NCBI GenBank assembly: GCA_900472485.1
Contig: UCII01000002.1
Span: 186,001-250,000, forward strand
Source: Hyphomicrobiales bacterium
GTDB taxonomy: Bacteria; Pseudomonadota; Alphaproteobacteria; Rhizobiales; Rhizobiaceae
Direction of reading: 5' to 3'
Length of the DNA: 64,000 bases
Positions 48,970-57,959 of the stretch are shown piece after piece. The stretch's first letter is position 1. Each line of letters begins with the position of its first letter. A program made the translations under genes and the position numbers. The notes under the pieces were generated by a model. The model saw only the letters and a program-made list of their open reading frames with translations, searched no databases and was not told the origin of the DNA.

Positions 48970-49827
48970 ATGAGAACGAATTTTTACCACAGCCTCGCCG
49001 CCATGGGTCTGACCATTGGCCTCGCGGCATCTGCCCATGCCGCCAGCCTTGAGCAGATCAAGAAGGATGGCTACATCCGCGGCGCCAGCGCCAATGAAGT
49101 CCCCTATAGCTATATGGACGAGAGCGGTGCCGCCAAGGGCATTGGTCCCGATGTTGCCGCCGCCGTTCTGAAGTCGATGGGAGTTAAGGACGTCGAGTGG
49201 ACCGTGACGCCTTTCGGCTCACTGATCCCCGGCTTGAAGGCCAAGCGCTTCGACTTCGTTGCCGCCGAGCAGAACATCCTGCCCGAACGCTGCAAGCAGG
49301 TTCAGTTCACGACGCCGAACTCCAGCTATGGCGAGGGACTATTGGTGCCGAAGGGCAATCCGAAGAAGCTGCATTCCTATGAAGACATCAAGAAGGATCC
49401 GTCGCTGAAAGTTGCGATCGTGTCCGGTGCCGATCAGCTCGATTTCTTCCATGGTCTCGGCATCCCGGAATCCCAGATCGTCATGATCCAGGCGAATGCG
49501 GATGCGCTATCCACGATCCAGACCGGTCGCGCTGACGCTTATGCGGCAACCGAGCTGACTGTCGCCAAGCTCGTTCAGGGCAGCACGAATGTCGAGCATG
49601 CCGAGCCCTTCACCGATCCGGTGATCAACGGAAAGTCGGTCAGAAGCTATGGCGGCTTCGATTTCCGGCCCGAGGACAAGGATCTCTACAAGGCCTTCAA
49701 TACCGCTCTCGAAGCCTTCAAGAAGACCGACGACTACAAGAAGATCCTGATGTCCTATGGTCTCAGCGCCGAGAGTGTCGAGGCCGCGCGCACGAAGAGC
49801 ACCGAAGATCTGTGCGCGGGCAAGTGA
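48970..49827 (+). CDS. ehuB: ectoine/hydroxyectoine-binding protein
   Basis: A 285-aa periplasmic binding protein. The signal peptide has a hydrophobic core LAAMGLTIGLAASAHA and a cleavage site after AHA. The mature protein is SBP_bac_3-like (IRGASANEVPYSYMDESG, GIGPDVAAAVLKSMG) and matches EhuB in length and order of genes. It delivers ectoines to EhuCD. It follows eutE after 104 bp. Confidence 0.9.
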   Translation: MRTNFYHSLAAMGLTIGLAASAHAASLEQIKKDGYIRGASANEVPYSYMDESGAAKGIGPDVAAAVLKSMGVKDVEWTVTPFGSLIPGLKAKRFDFVAAEQNILPERCKQVQFTTPNSSYGEGLLVPKGNPKKLHSYEDIKKDPSLKVAIVSGADQLDFFHGLGIPESQIVMIQANADALSTIQTGRADAYAATELTVAKLVQGSTNVEHAEPFTDPVINGKSVRSYGGFDFRPEDKDLYKAFNTALEAFKKTDDYKKILMSYGLSAESVEAARTKSTEDLCAGK

Positions 49828-49843
49828 GCCTATCGATAATCGG

Positions 49844-49885
49844 GAACGATCTGGCGGCGGTCTGCAGACGATCGCCAGGTCGTTC
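49844..49885 (+). other. long hairpin between ehuB and ehuC
   Basis: Arms GAACGATCTGGCG (49844-49856) and CGCCAGGTCGTTC (49873-49885) pair over 13 bases with one G-U; the palindrome GTCTGCAGAC sits in the loop. No T-run. Placement right after the binding-protein gene is where such structures protect or partly terminate mRNA so that the binding protein is made in excess. Confidence 0.65.
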
Positions 49886-49920
49886 GGCCCCTCCCATCCC
49901 GAAACGGAGGTGACCTAAGA

Positions 49921-50586
49921 ATGAGTTGGACACACTATTTGCCCGCATTGCTGAAGGGCGCCGAGGTGACGGCGCTCATCGCCATCGCCTCCATGTTTCT
50001 TGGTGCGATCTTCGCCTTTGCGGCCGGCCTTGCACGCTTTGCCGGAGGGCGGTTGCTCTCCGGAATCGCGATCGTCTATATCGAGATCTTTCGCGGCACG
50101 TCGCTTCTGGTGCAGCTCTTCTGGCTCTATTACGCGCTGCCGCTGATCGGGATCTCCTTCGATCCCATCACCACGGGCATTGCCGGTCTGGCGCTCAACA
50201 TCGGCGCCTATGGCGCAGAAGTCGTGCGCGGCGCGCTGCAGGCGGTTCCAGACACGCAGCATGAGGCGGCGCGGGCGCTGAATTTCAAGCAAGGCCAGAC
50301 GCTCTTTCATATCGTCCTGCCGCAGGCCGTTGTCGAAATGATGCCGGCCTTCGGCAATCTCGCCGTTCAGAATCTGAAGGACACTGCCTTGGTATCGCTC
50401 ATTTCGATCAGCGATCTGACCTTCCAGGCGCAACAATTGCGCAACATCACACTCGATAGCGTGACAATCTACTCGCTGACGCTGATTGGATACTTCATCA
50501 TGGCGCTCATCCTTGTTGCTTTCATGCGCTGGCTGGAGATGGTTCTTCGTCGTGGTGCCGCCTTCCCGGGGAGGGCGCCGGTATGA
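49921..50586 (+). CDS. ehuC: ectoine ABC transporter permease EhuC
   Basis: A 221-aa HisM-family permease with about five membrane helices. The EAA loop is [37 protein letters not shown] lies upstream of the ATG. It pairs with EhuD, whose gene starts within its last codon (ATGA). Confidence 0.88.
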   Translation: MSWTHYLPALLKGAEVTALIAIASMFLGAIFAFAAGLARFAGGRLLSGIAIVYIEIFRGTSLLVQLFWLYYALPLIGISFDPITTGIAGLALNIGAYGAEVVRGALQAVPDTQHEAARALNFKQGQTLFHIVLPQAVVEMMPAFGNLAVQNLKDTALVSLISISDLTFQAQQLRNITLDSVTIYSLTLIGYFIMALILVAFMRWLEMVLRRGAAFPGRAPV

Positions 50587-51275
50587 TGTATGGCTTCACC
50601 TGGGATACCTCGACGACGCTGTCCTTTGCTTGGTCGATCCTGCCGATCCTCGGCATCGGCCTGATCGTCACGCTGGAGGCGGCAGCGGTCGGTTTTGCGA
50701 TCGCGCTCGTTCTTGGCCTGGTCTTCGCTTTGCTGCGGCGCAGCCGTTTCGTCGCGATCTCCTGGCCGACCGCCTTCGTCATCGAGTTCCTGCGCGATAC
50801 ACCGCTGCTCGTGCAGCTCTTCTTCCTCTATTACGTGCTGCCGATCTACGGCATCGTGTTACCTGCCTTCCTGACCGGCGCGCTGGCGCTCGGGCTGCAA
50901 TATTCGGCCTATACGTCGGAAGTCTATCGTGGCGGTCTGGATGCCGTGCCGCTCGGGCAATGGGAAGCCGCGACCGCGCTCAATCTCGGTCGCGGCCGCA
51001 CCTATTGGGATATCATCATTCCGCAGGCGATCCCCCGCATCATACCGGCCATGGGCAACTATCTCGTCTCCATGCTCAAGGAGACGCCGGTGCTTTCGGT
51101 CGTCACGGTGGTCGATATGCTCAACCTTGCCAATCTCATCGGGGATCGGACGTTCGAGTACCTGGTGCCGCTCTCCCTTGTCGGCCTGATCTTTCTCATC
51201 CTCACGCTCGTCTGCTCGGCGGCCATTCATTGGCTCGAAAAGGCGCTCCCGAAAAACGGAATCGCTCTCAAATGA
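50583..51275 (+). CDS. ehuD: ectoine ABC transporter permease EhuD
   Basis: A 230-aa HisM-family permease with the EAA loop [26 protein letters not shown] and the [21 protein letters not shown] segment. It forms the membrane heterodimer with EhuC and is coupled by 4-nt overlaps to ehuC and ehuA. Confidence 0.88.
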   Translation: MMYGFTWDTSTTLSFAWSILPILGIGLIVTLEAAAVGFAIALVLGLVFALLRRSRFVAISWPTAFVIEFLRDTPLLVQLFFLYYVLPIYGIVLPAFLTGALALGLQYSAYTSEVYRGGLDAVPLGQWEAATALNLGRGRTYWDIIIPQAIPRIIPAMGNYLVSMLKETPVLSVVTVVDMLNLANLIGDRTFEYLVPLSLVGLIFLILTLVCSAAIHWLEKALPKNGIALK

Positions 51276-52036
51276 CGCAACCATTGATCCGCTTTCAAGA
51301 TGTGACCAAGCGCTACGGCCACCTGACTGTGCTCGACAATTTCTGCTTCGACGTCGCGCCCGGCGAGAAGGTGACATTGATCGGCCCTTCCGGCTCCGGA
51401 AAGTCGACAGTCCTGCGCATCCTGATGACGCTTGAGCCCTTCCAGGAGGGAACTCTGCATCTGGCCGGCATGTCCTATCATCAGGACAACGGCCGCGGGC
51501 GTTTCCTCGCCAGCGAGGCGCATCTGCGCCAGATCCGTACGCATGTCGGCATGGTCTTCCAGAGCTTCAACCTGTTTCCGCACATGACCGTGCTGCGCAA
51601 CGTCGTCGAGGCACCGACACGGGTGCTTGGGCTTGGGCGGGCGGAGGCCGAGTGCCGCGCTGTCGACCTCTTGCGCATGGTTGGCCTCTCGGAGAAGAAG
51701 GATCATTATCCGAGCCAGTTATCTGGCGGCCAGCAGCAGCGCGTCGCGATCGCTCGTGCGCTTGCCATGCGACCACGCGTGCTGCTGTTCGACGAGCCGA
51801 CATCGGCGCTCGATCCGCAGCTCGTCGGCGAGGTGCTCGGCGTCATCCGCGATCTCGCCCATGAGCACGATCTGACCATGCTGCTGGTCACCCACGAAAT
51901 GCGCTTTGCCCGTGAAGTCTCCGACCGCGTCTGCTTTTTCGACAAGGGCCGTATCTGCGAGCAAGGCAAGCCTGAAGATATCTTCAGCGCGCCGAAGGAA
52001 GACCGCACCAAGGAGTTTCTGCGCTCCATTCTTTGA
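51272..52036 (+). CDS. ehuA: ectoine ABC transporter ATPase
   Basis: A 254-aa GlnQ-type ATPase: Walker [11 protein letters not shown]-loop [22 protein letters not shown], signature [14 protein letters not shown], Walker [15 protein letters not shown] and H-loop VTHE. Start ATG 51272 overlaps the ehuD stop; the long frame upstream is antisense/out-of-frame ehuD. In Sinorhizobium the gene order is ehuABCD, here it is BCDA. The convergent enuR ends 32 bp further on. Confidence 0.9.
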   Translation: MTQPLIRFQDVTKRYGHLTVLDNFCFDVAPGEKVTLIGPSGSGKSTVLRILMTLEPFQEGTLHLAGMSYHQDNGRGRFLASEAHLRQIRTHVGMVFQSFNLFPHMTVLRNVVEAPTRVLGLGRAEAECRAVDLLRMVGLSEKKDHYPSQLSGGQQQRVAIARALAMRPRVLLFDEPTSALDPQLVGEVLGVIRDLAHEHDLTMLLVTHEMRFAREVSDRVCFFDKGRICEQGKPEDIFSAPKEDRTKEFLRSIL

Positions 52037-52067
52037 TCGGATGCAGCGCTGAACTTGACGCTTGCGA

Positions 52068-53498
52068 TCAAACGATCGATCCCACATCGAAAACGGGAGG
52101 CAACTGCTCGAACGTGCCGCGAACGGTTTCGAGCGCCAAGCGAAGGGCGGAATGGGAGAGGCGGCCACCGAGACAGATGCGGATGCCGCCGATCGGTCGC
52201 TCTCCACCGGCGACGAATGGATCGGACGGTGTGACCGCGACACCTTTGCGAGCCAGCGCCCGCACGAGGCCTTCCTCCGTCCAGCGTTCGGGAACCGACA
52301 ACCAGGCGCAAAGCGACAGCGGATGGCTGCCAGCCACGAACGGCGCCAGCACATCGGAGACGATGGCCTGCCGCGCCTCGGCCTCGTTTCGCTGAACGGT
52401 CAGCAGAGCTTCCGCCGTCCCGTTGAGAACCCAGCGCGACGCCATTTCGGCAACGACGTTGGTGGCGCTCCATCCGGTCACGCGCAGGATCGAAGCAGCG
52501 CGGATTGAATAATGGGCCGGCACGACGAGATAGCCGATGCGCAATCCCGTCATCACGGATTTCGTGAAGCTGGTCACGAAGAAGCCGAGCTCGGGTATAA
52601 GGTCCGCCATCGAGGGAAGGGGATCCCGCAACATCGGCTTGTAGACCTCATCCTCGATGACGAAGATATTGTGCCGACGGGCTATGTCGGCGATCACGCG
52701 CCGGCGTTCGGCTCCCATGACATGGCTGGTGGGGTTGCCCAGCGAGGAGACGATCACAAGCGCCGACACATCGCCGATAGCGCAGGCGGCCTCGAAGGCG
52801 TCGGGCAGGATACCCTCGGGATCGGTCGGAAGGCCGCGCAGCGTGAAGCCCAGGACGTTGGCAAGGCCGATGATGCCGTGATCGGTCAGGTTCTCGGTCA
52901 AAACCACTTCGCCGGGTCGAACGACCGAGGCGACGGCAAGGAAGAGGCCGTGAGCGGCGCCATTCGTGATGAGGATGCGATCCGGATCGGTTGTGACCGA
53001 CAAGCCGGCGAGCCAGACCTGTGCTGCCGCACGATGGGCATCGAGGCCGGCGATCGGCCGGCAGGGCCGCATGAAACTGCTATTATCGCTCTCGGCAAGC
53101 GCCTGCATGAGTTCGCGGGCCGATCGCTCATGCGCCTCGGTATAAACAGCACGGATGATGGAAAGATCGGCGCTGCCGCTTGGATCGCGATCGAGCATGA
53201 AGCTGTCTGCGCGCTCAGTGACACGGCTACGCACGAAGGTGCCCCGCCCGACCTCGCCCCGCAGATAGCCGCGACGCTCCGCCTCCTTGTAACTCAGGCT
53301 CACGGTCTGGACCGAAATGCCAAGCGCATGGGCGAGATCGCGATGCGTCGGCATCTGCGCGTGCACCGGCAGGATGCCATCATCGATGTCGGAGATGATC
53401 TTGTCGGTGAGCAGCTTGTGCTTGGTTACGCCCTTGCGATGCTGGAGGACTGGTTTCCAGGCGCCATTGTCCTGGGATTTTGAATCATGACGATACAT
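52068..53498 (-). CDS. enuR: MocR/GntR-type regulator of ectoine use
   Basis: A 476-aa fusion of a GntR winged helix (about residues 25-92, PTHRDLAHALGISVQTVSLSY) with an aminotransferase-like PLP domain. Lys313 in TSFTKSVMTG corresponds to the PLP lysine. In Ruegeria pomeroyi EnuR binds N-acetyl-diaminobutyrate or diaminobutyrate through PLP and then releases DNA. The start ATG 53498 lies inside the left arm of a dyad (see separate entry). It is at the end of the doeX-doeC-doeD-enuR run on the minus strand. Confidence 0.88.
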   Translation of the reverse strand: MYRHDSKSQDNGAWKPVLQHRKGVTKHKLLTDKIISDIDDGILPVHAQMPTHRDLAHALGISVQTVSLSYKEAERRGYLRGEVGRGTFVRSRVTERADSFMLDRDPSGSADLSIIRAVYTEAHERSARELMQALAESDNSSFMRPCRPIAGLDAHRAAAQVWLAGLSVTTDPDRILITNGAAHGLFLAVASVVRPGEVVLTENLTDHGIIGLANVLGFTLRGLPTDPEGILPDAFEAACAIGDVSALVIVSSLGNPTSHVMGAERRRVIADIARRHNIFVIEDEVYKPMLRDPLPSMADLIPELGFFVTSFTKSVMTGLRIGYLVVPAHYSIRAASILRVTGWSATNVVAEMASRWVLNGTAEALLTVQRNEAEARQAIVSDVLAPFVAGSHPLSLCAWLSVPERWTEEGLVRALARKGVAVTPSDPFVAGGERPIGGIRICLGGRLSHSALRLALETVRGTFEQLPPVFDVGSIV

Positions 53499-53532
53499 GG
53501 ATTGATCCGGTACAATTCTCAAGATCCATGTA
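53494..53532. promoter_or_regulatory. candidate EnuR operator (9-bp inverted repeat)
   Basis: TACATGGAT at 53494-53502 and ATCCATGTA at 53524-53532, perfect arms with centres 30 bp apart, about three helix turns. The left arm contains the enuR start codon. The same GATCCAT core appears once upstream of eutB at 44558-44564. Fits an autoregulated MocR repressor; not tested. Confidence 0.45.
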
Positions 53533-53645
53533 CACCATTCGTTGCCGGATAGCGATGACCGAATGAGATTACGCGGCCCATTGTCAACAACAGGTCGCGC
53601 AATCATCTCGCAAGACAGAGGATGTTCTTCCGAACAAGGATACGG

Positions 53646-55025
53646 CTAGCGGTTCGAAAGGACGCTTTCGATGGCGGCGGCAGCCGCCTTGACGACGATA
53701 TCGGCTTCCTCGCGGGTCAGGCACAGCGGCGGTGCAAAGCCGAGGATGTCTCCCTGCGGCATGGCACGGCCGATGACGCCGCGCTCGAGTAGTGCCGCCG
53801 CCACCTGTGGACCGATCTTCTGCGCGGGATCGAAGAACTTGCGATCATCCTTGTTCTCGACGAATTCGATGGCTGCCATCAGCCCGTCGCCACGAACCTC
53901 GCCGACATGATTGTGGCCGCCGACGGCCTTGGTAAGTTCGGAGCGGAAATAGGCGCCGGTCGAGCCCGCATTTTCGACGATGCCGAGCTCATCGACCAAC
54001 TCGAGATTGGCGATGCCGGCAGCCGCGCAGATCGGATGGGCGGAATAGGTCCAGCCATGGCCGATGGCGCCGAGTTGATCGGATCCCTGGACGAGCACCT
54101 GCCACATCTTGTCGGAGACGATGCTGCCCGACAGCGGCGCGTAGGCAGACGTCAGGCCCTTGGCGATGGTGATCAGGTCCGGCTTCATGCCGTAGTGATC
54201 GGAGCCGAACATCGTGCCGAGACGGCCGAAGCCGGTGACGACCTCGTCGGCGACGAGCAGGACGTCGTATTTGTCGAGAACGGCCTGGATCTTCTGCCAG
54301 TAGGTCTTCGGCGGTGGAACGATGCCGCCGGTGCCGAGGATCGGCTCGCCGATGAAGGCTGCGACCGTCTCCGGACCTTCGGCGAGAATCATCTCCTCCA
54401 GTCTGTCGGCGCAATGCTGCGCAAACTGTTCCTCGGTCATCGACCGGTCGGCGCGGCGGAAGAAGTAGGGCGCTTCGGTATGGAGGATCGGCGCACGTGG
54501 CAGGTCGAAGGCCTTGTGGAACAATTCGAGGCCGGTAAGACTGCCTGTCATGACGCCAGAGCCATGATAGCCGCGCCAGCGCGAGATGATCTTCTTCTTT
54601 TCCGGACGGCCGAGAATATTGTTGTAATACCAGATCAGCTTGATGTTGGTCTCATTGGCATCGGAGCCGGAGAGACCGAAATAAACGCGGCTCATGCCTT
54701 CGGGCGCGCGATCGATGATCATCTTCGAAAGCGTGATGGAAGCTTCCGTGCCGTGGCCGACATAGGCGTGGTAGTAGGCAAGGTTCTTTGCCTGCTCGGC
54801 GATCGCATCGGCGATTTTCTGCCTGCCGTAACCGACATTGACGCAGTAAAGGCCGGCAAAGGCGTCGAGGCTCTTCTTGCCGGTGGTATCCGTGATGTAA
54901 ACGCCTTCGGCGCCGGCAATGACGCGGGTCGGCGTCTCGCCGCGCGCGTGCATGCCCATATGCGTCGAGGGATGGAAGAAGTGGTCCCTGTCCCAGGCGT
55001 TCAGTTCATTGCGCTTGTCCAACAT
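53646..55025 (-). CDS. doeD: L-2,4-diaminobutyrate transaminase
   Basis: A 459-aa class III aminotransferase; the PLP Lys289 is in TIAKGLTSAYAPL and the cofactor aspartate is in DVLLVADEVVTGFGRLG. In the ectoine pathway it converts diaminobutyrate to aspartate semialdehyde. The start ATG 55025 is chosen since upstream frame is out-of-family and overlaps doeC. It is 34 nt after doeC and 147 bp before enuR. Confidence 0.9.
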   Translation of the reverse strand: MLDKRNELNAWDRDHFFHPSTHMGMHARGETPTRVIAGAEGVYITDTTGKKSLDAFAGLYCVNVGYGRQKIADAIAEQAKNLAYYHAYVGHGTEASITLSKMIIDRAPEGMSRVYFGLSGSDANETNIKLIWYYNNILGRPEKKKIISRWRGYHGSGVMTGSLTGLELFHKAFDLPRAPILHTEAPYFFRRADRSMTEEQFAQHCADRLEEMILAEGPETVAAFIGEPILGTGGIVPPPKTYWQKIQAVLDKYDVLLVADEVVTGFGRLGTMFGSDHYGMKPDLITIAKGLTSAYAPLSGSIVSDKMWQVLVQGSDQLGAIGHGWTYSAHPICAAAGIANLELVDELGIVENAGSTGAYFRSELTKAVGGHNHVGEVRGDGLMAAIEFVENKDDRKFFDPAQKIGPQVAAALLERGVIGRAMPQGDILGFAPPLCLTREEADIVVKAAAAAIESVLSNR

Positions 55026-55059
55026 ATTGTGGTTCCTTCTTTCGTATCGGGCGGGCGCG

Positions 55060-56556
55060 TCAGGCTGTCGTGTCGACGCAGAGATATTTGAGCTCGGTGA
55101 AGGCCTCGATGCCGTGGCGGGAGCCTTCGCGACCGAGGCCGGATTGCTTCCAGCCACCAAACGGAATCGGGCCGCCGGTGATCTTCACGCGGTTGATGGC
55201 GACCATGCCGTATTCGAGCGCCCGGCCGAGCCGCATCTGGCGCGCGCCGTTGGCCGTGACAACGTAGGCGACAAGGCCATATTCGGTATCGTTGGCCCGG
55301 GCGACCACCTCGTCCTCGCGGTCGAAGACGCTGACGGCTGCGACCGGTCCGAAGGTTTCCTCGTGCATGATCAATGCGTCCAGCGAGGGCTCGACGAGCA
55401 GGGTCGGCTGGAAGAAGAGAGAGCCGGCCGCGTGGCGCTTGCCGCCGGTGACAAGCCTTGCGCCATGCTTCAGGGCGTCCTTGACCTGTTCCTCGACCTT
55501 GGCAACGGCACGTTCATGCATGAGCGGTCCGATGTCGGAGGTGCCGTCCAATCCGTTTCCGACCTTGAGGGCTTCGATGCGCTTGGCGAACGCCGCAACG
55601 AAAGCGTCCATGATCGGGCGTTGGACGAAGATGCGGTTGGCGGCGAGGCAATCCTGGCCGGAGGTCGCGAATTTGGCATTGATGGCGATATCGACGGCGC
55701 GGTCGAGATCGGCATCGTCGAAGACGATCAAGGGCGCATGGCCGCCAAGTTCCATCACGAGCCGCTTCATCGTCCCGGCACACTGGCCGGCGATCATTTT
55801 GCCGATGCCGGTCGAACCGGTGAAGCTCAATGCCCTGACCCGGGAGTCTTCGCAGAAGGCGCCGACGATGGTTGCGGCATCGCCGGTCACGACATTGAAG
55901 ACCCCGGCCGGAAGCCCGGCGCGTTCGCCGAGTTCGGCAAGCGCCAGTGCTGATAGCGGGGTTTCGGACGACGGATGGGCGACGACGGTGCAGCCGGCGG
56001 CAAGTGCTGCAGCGGCCTTGCGCGTGATCATGGCGGAAGGAAAGTTCCAGGGCGTGACGATACCGACAACGCCAAGTGCTTCTCTGCGCACGATCATTTC
56101 GGCATCAGGCAGGTGGCTGGTCACGCTCTCCGCATTGATGCGCTTTGCTTCCTCGGCATACCATTCGATGAAGCCCGCGGCGTAATCGATCTCGCCCCGG
56201 GATTCGGCAAGCGGCTTACCCTGTTCCAGCGTCATGATGAGCGCCAGATCCTCGCGTGCCTCCAGCATGAGTTCATGCCATCTGCGCAGGATCGCCGCGC
56301 GCTGCTGCGGCAGGAGTGAGCGCCAGGCGGCAAAGGCGGCTGCCGCGGCGTCGATGGCGCGGACGGTCTCGTCCTTGCCAAGATTGGCAACCCAGGCAAG
56401 CGTCGCAGAGGACGCGGGATCAGTGACCTCGAAGCTTTGATTGGCTTTGCCGGCGACCCAGCGGCCTGCGACATAGGAGAGGTCTCGCAGCAGATGGCGG
56501 TCGTTTAGCCGCGAAAGGGCTTCATGATAGGTGGCGCGGGCGTGGAGCGCAGTCAT
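55060..56556 (-). CDS. doeC: aspartate-semialdehyde dehydrogenase (succinate-semialdehyde dehydrogenase family)
   Basis: A 498-aa ALDH that oxidises aspartate semialdehyde to aspartate in ectoine breakdown. Base Glu269 (MELGGHAP) and nucleophile Cys303 (SGQDCLAANRIFV) are present. An unusual point: the cofactor lysine of the KPxE motif is replaced by His (VVAHPSSETPL). Otherwise the GabD-like pattern holds. Together with DoeD it links ectoine to the TCA cycle via aspartate. Confidence 0.9.
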   Translation of the reverse strand: MTALHARATYHEALSRLNDRHLLRDLSYVAGRWVAGKANQSFEVTDPASSATLAWVANLGKDETVRAIDAAAAAFAAWRSLLPQQRAAILRRWHELMLEAREDLALIMTLEQGKPLAESRGEIDYAAGFIEWYAEEAKRINAESVTSHLPDAEMIVRREALGVVGIVTPWNFPSAMITRKAAAALAAGCTVVAHPSSETPLSALALAELGERAGLPAGVFNVVTGDAATIVGAFCEDSRVRALSFTGSTGIGKMIAGQCAGTMKRLVMELGGHAPLIVFDDADLDRAVDIAINAKFATSGQDCLAANRIFVQRPIMDAFVAAFAKRIEALKVGNGLDGTSDIGPLMHERAVAKVEEQVKDALKHGARLVTGGKRHAAGSLFFQPTLLVEPSLDALIMHEETFGPVAAVSVFDREDEVVARANDTEYGLVAYVVTANGARQMRLGRALEYGMVAINRVKITGGPIPFGGWKQSGLGREGSRHGIEAFTELKYLCVDTTA

Positions 56557-56675
56557 GGTCGGGCCTCTCTTTCCAGATGCTCGATGCTGCCATGGAACGC
56601 CGCGAGAGATTGTCCATTGCTCGCAGTTGGAAGAGAGAAAGGACCTAAAGTGAATGCTGTCGGTAGAGAATCTCT

Positions 56676-57170
56676 CTATTCGTCGCCAGGCCTACTCGGA
56701 GAAAGTAGGTTGGCGACGGGAAGCGCCGTCTCCTCCTTCACAGTCTTGGTGACGATGTAGGTGAAATAGCGTTCGATGCCGAGGTCGCGATTAAGAAGGT
56801 CGTCGATCAGGCGCTGATAGGCATCGATATCTGCCGCCATGATCTTCAGGATGTAATCGACGCCGCCGCCGACGGCCCAGCAGGCCACGATCTCAGGCGT
56901 TGCCGCGACCGCTCGTTCGAAGCGCTCGAAATCGGCCTGACGATGATTGGCGAGCGTGACCTCGACCATGACGCTGGCGATCGGAGCGAGACGGCGCAGT
57001 GCCAGATGTGCATGGTAACCGGTGATGATTCCAGCCTTTTCCAGCTTTCGAAGGCGCAGCCAGCATGGTGTCGGCGACAATCCCACCTTGTCGGCTAGCG
57101 CAAGCTTGGTGATGCGGCCATCGCGCTGAATGGCATCCAATATCCGCAGATCGATTGCATCAAGTTTCAT
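56676..57170 (-). CDS. doeX: Lrp/AsnC family regulator
   Basis: A 164-aa protein with an N-terminal helix-turn-helix (AIDLRILDAIQRDGRITKLALADKVGLSPT) and a C-terminal RAM/ligand domain (IASVMVEVTLANH, VGGGVDYILKIMAAD). The position ahead of doeC and doeD matches DoeX of Halomonas, a regulator of ectoine breakdown. The start is ATG 57170; the upstream frame includes the divergent region and is not coding. The 119-bp gap to doeC leaves room for a second promoter. Confidence 0.88.
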   Translation of the reverse strand: MKLDAIDLRILDAIQRDGRITKLALADKVGLSPTPCWLRLRKLEKAGIITGYHAHLALRRLAPIASVMVEVTLANHRQADFERFERAVAATPEIVACWAVGGGVDYILKIMAADIDAYQRLIDDLLNRDLGIERYFTYIVTKTVKEETALPVANLLSPSRPGDE

Positions 57171-57496
57171 GTGAAAGCTGCTTGTTGTCGTCACTTGTCG
57201 TTTCCAGACCAATGGCACTCGAAACCACAACTGACAAGCTTGCCTCCCGGAATTCGGCTGTTGGCTCGGCATTGTGCGATCCTGAATGAGGCTCGCGATT
57301 GGCAGGAGACGCTGGGATCCGATTGTGGCCTCATTCAGAGCCTCGCCCACATCCCCAATTCTCCAAGTCCGGCAATTCTGCCTAGGAGCTAATTCCCGGC
57401 ACCTAAGGCCGCGGCTGTAATCAAACGTATTTCGGCTCCGCCACATTGGCGATCGGATTGCGATCGTTGTGAGGATCGGCAAGCCTGCAACAGCGC
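57171..57496. promoter_or_regulatory. 326-bp region upstream of doeX with 11-bp inverted repeat
   Basis: Holds CTGAATGAGGC (57282-57292) and GCCTCATTCAG (57328-57338), perfect arms 35 nt apart, and two direct copies of GCGATCG near 57450-57465. Nothing that looks coding. The dyad could be a binding site or a large stem. Confidence 0.4.
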
Positions 57497-57733
57497 TTAT
57501 TGCTTCCGAGCCCTGCAGATGACGGTGCCGTCACCCGTTCGCGCCTTCTTGTTAGGGTCGATACATGTCAAGGCATTGGGTTCACAATCCTCGCGGAACT
57601 CATACAGCCCATTGGGACCCATAGCCTCCAGGTTAGGCCCCTGCGACGGGCAATCCATGGCCTCGGTGCCGCGTTGCTCACATGCGGAAAGTGCCAGACC
57701 GATCAAGAGGAGAGCAAGAAACTTGTGCATCAT
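57497..57733 (-). CDS. small lipoprotein
   Basis: A 78-aa protein with a clear lipoprotein signal: a short basic N-terminus, hydrophobic LALLLIGLALSAC and a lipobox Cys at 18 (or 17 if started at the second Met). The mature part has five more Cys-containing positions spread in a Pro/Asn/Glu-rich sequence (DCPSQGPN, FREDCEPN, TCIDPNKK, VICRARKQ). I do not recognise the family. Orphan gene between doeX and the peptide-type transporter. Confidence 0.65.
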   Translation of the reverse strand: MMHKFLALLLIGLALSACEQRGTEAMDCPSQGPNLEAMGPNGLYEFREDCEPNALTCIDPNKKARTGDGTVICRARKQ

Positions 57734-57959
57734 CTCTCTTCGATTACAGGATCATATGATGAATGCAAACCACCAGCCTCACGGACTATATCGAAATTAG
57801 GCGAATGGCCATACATCAACGTGTCCCGGGAGGTTTCCTTCTGAATTCCGTTGTTCCAAAAGCATGAACACGAAAACCGTAGTCGGGATGGTAATAGGAA
57901 TCGGATGGCGATCTGCCTCCATGTGATGATTGGAGTGATCGACTATCGGCCATGTCCGC

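Noticed and set aside
46427-49030. Antisense open frame of 867 codons over eutC, eutD and eutE
   Set aside because: Composition is rich in Arg, Ala, Gly, His and Asp as expected for the shadow of GC-rich genes, and all three sense genes are well-supported families.
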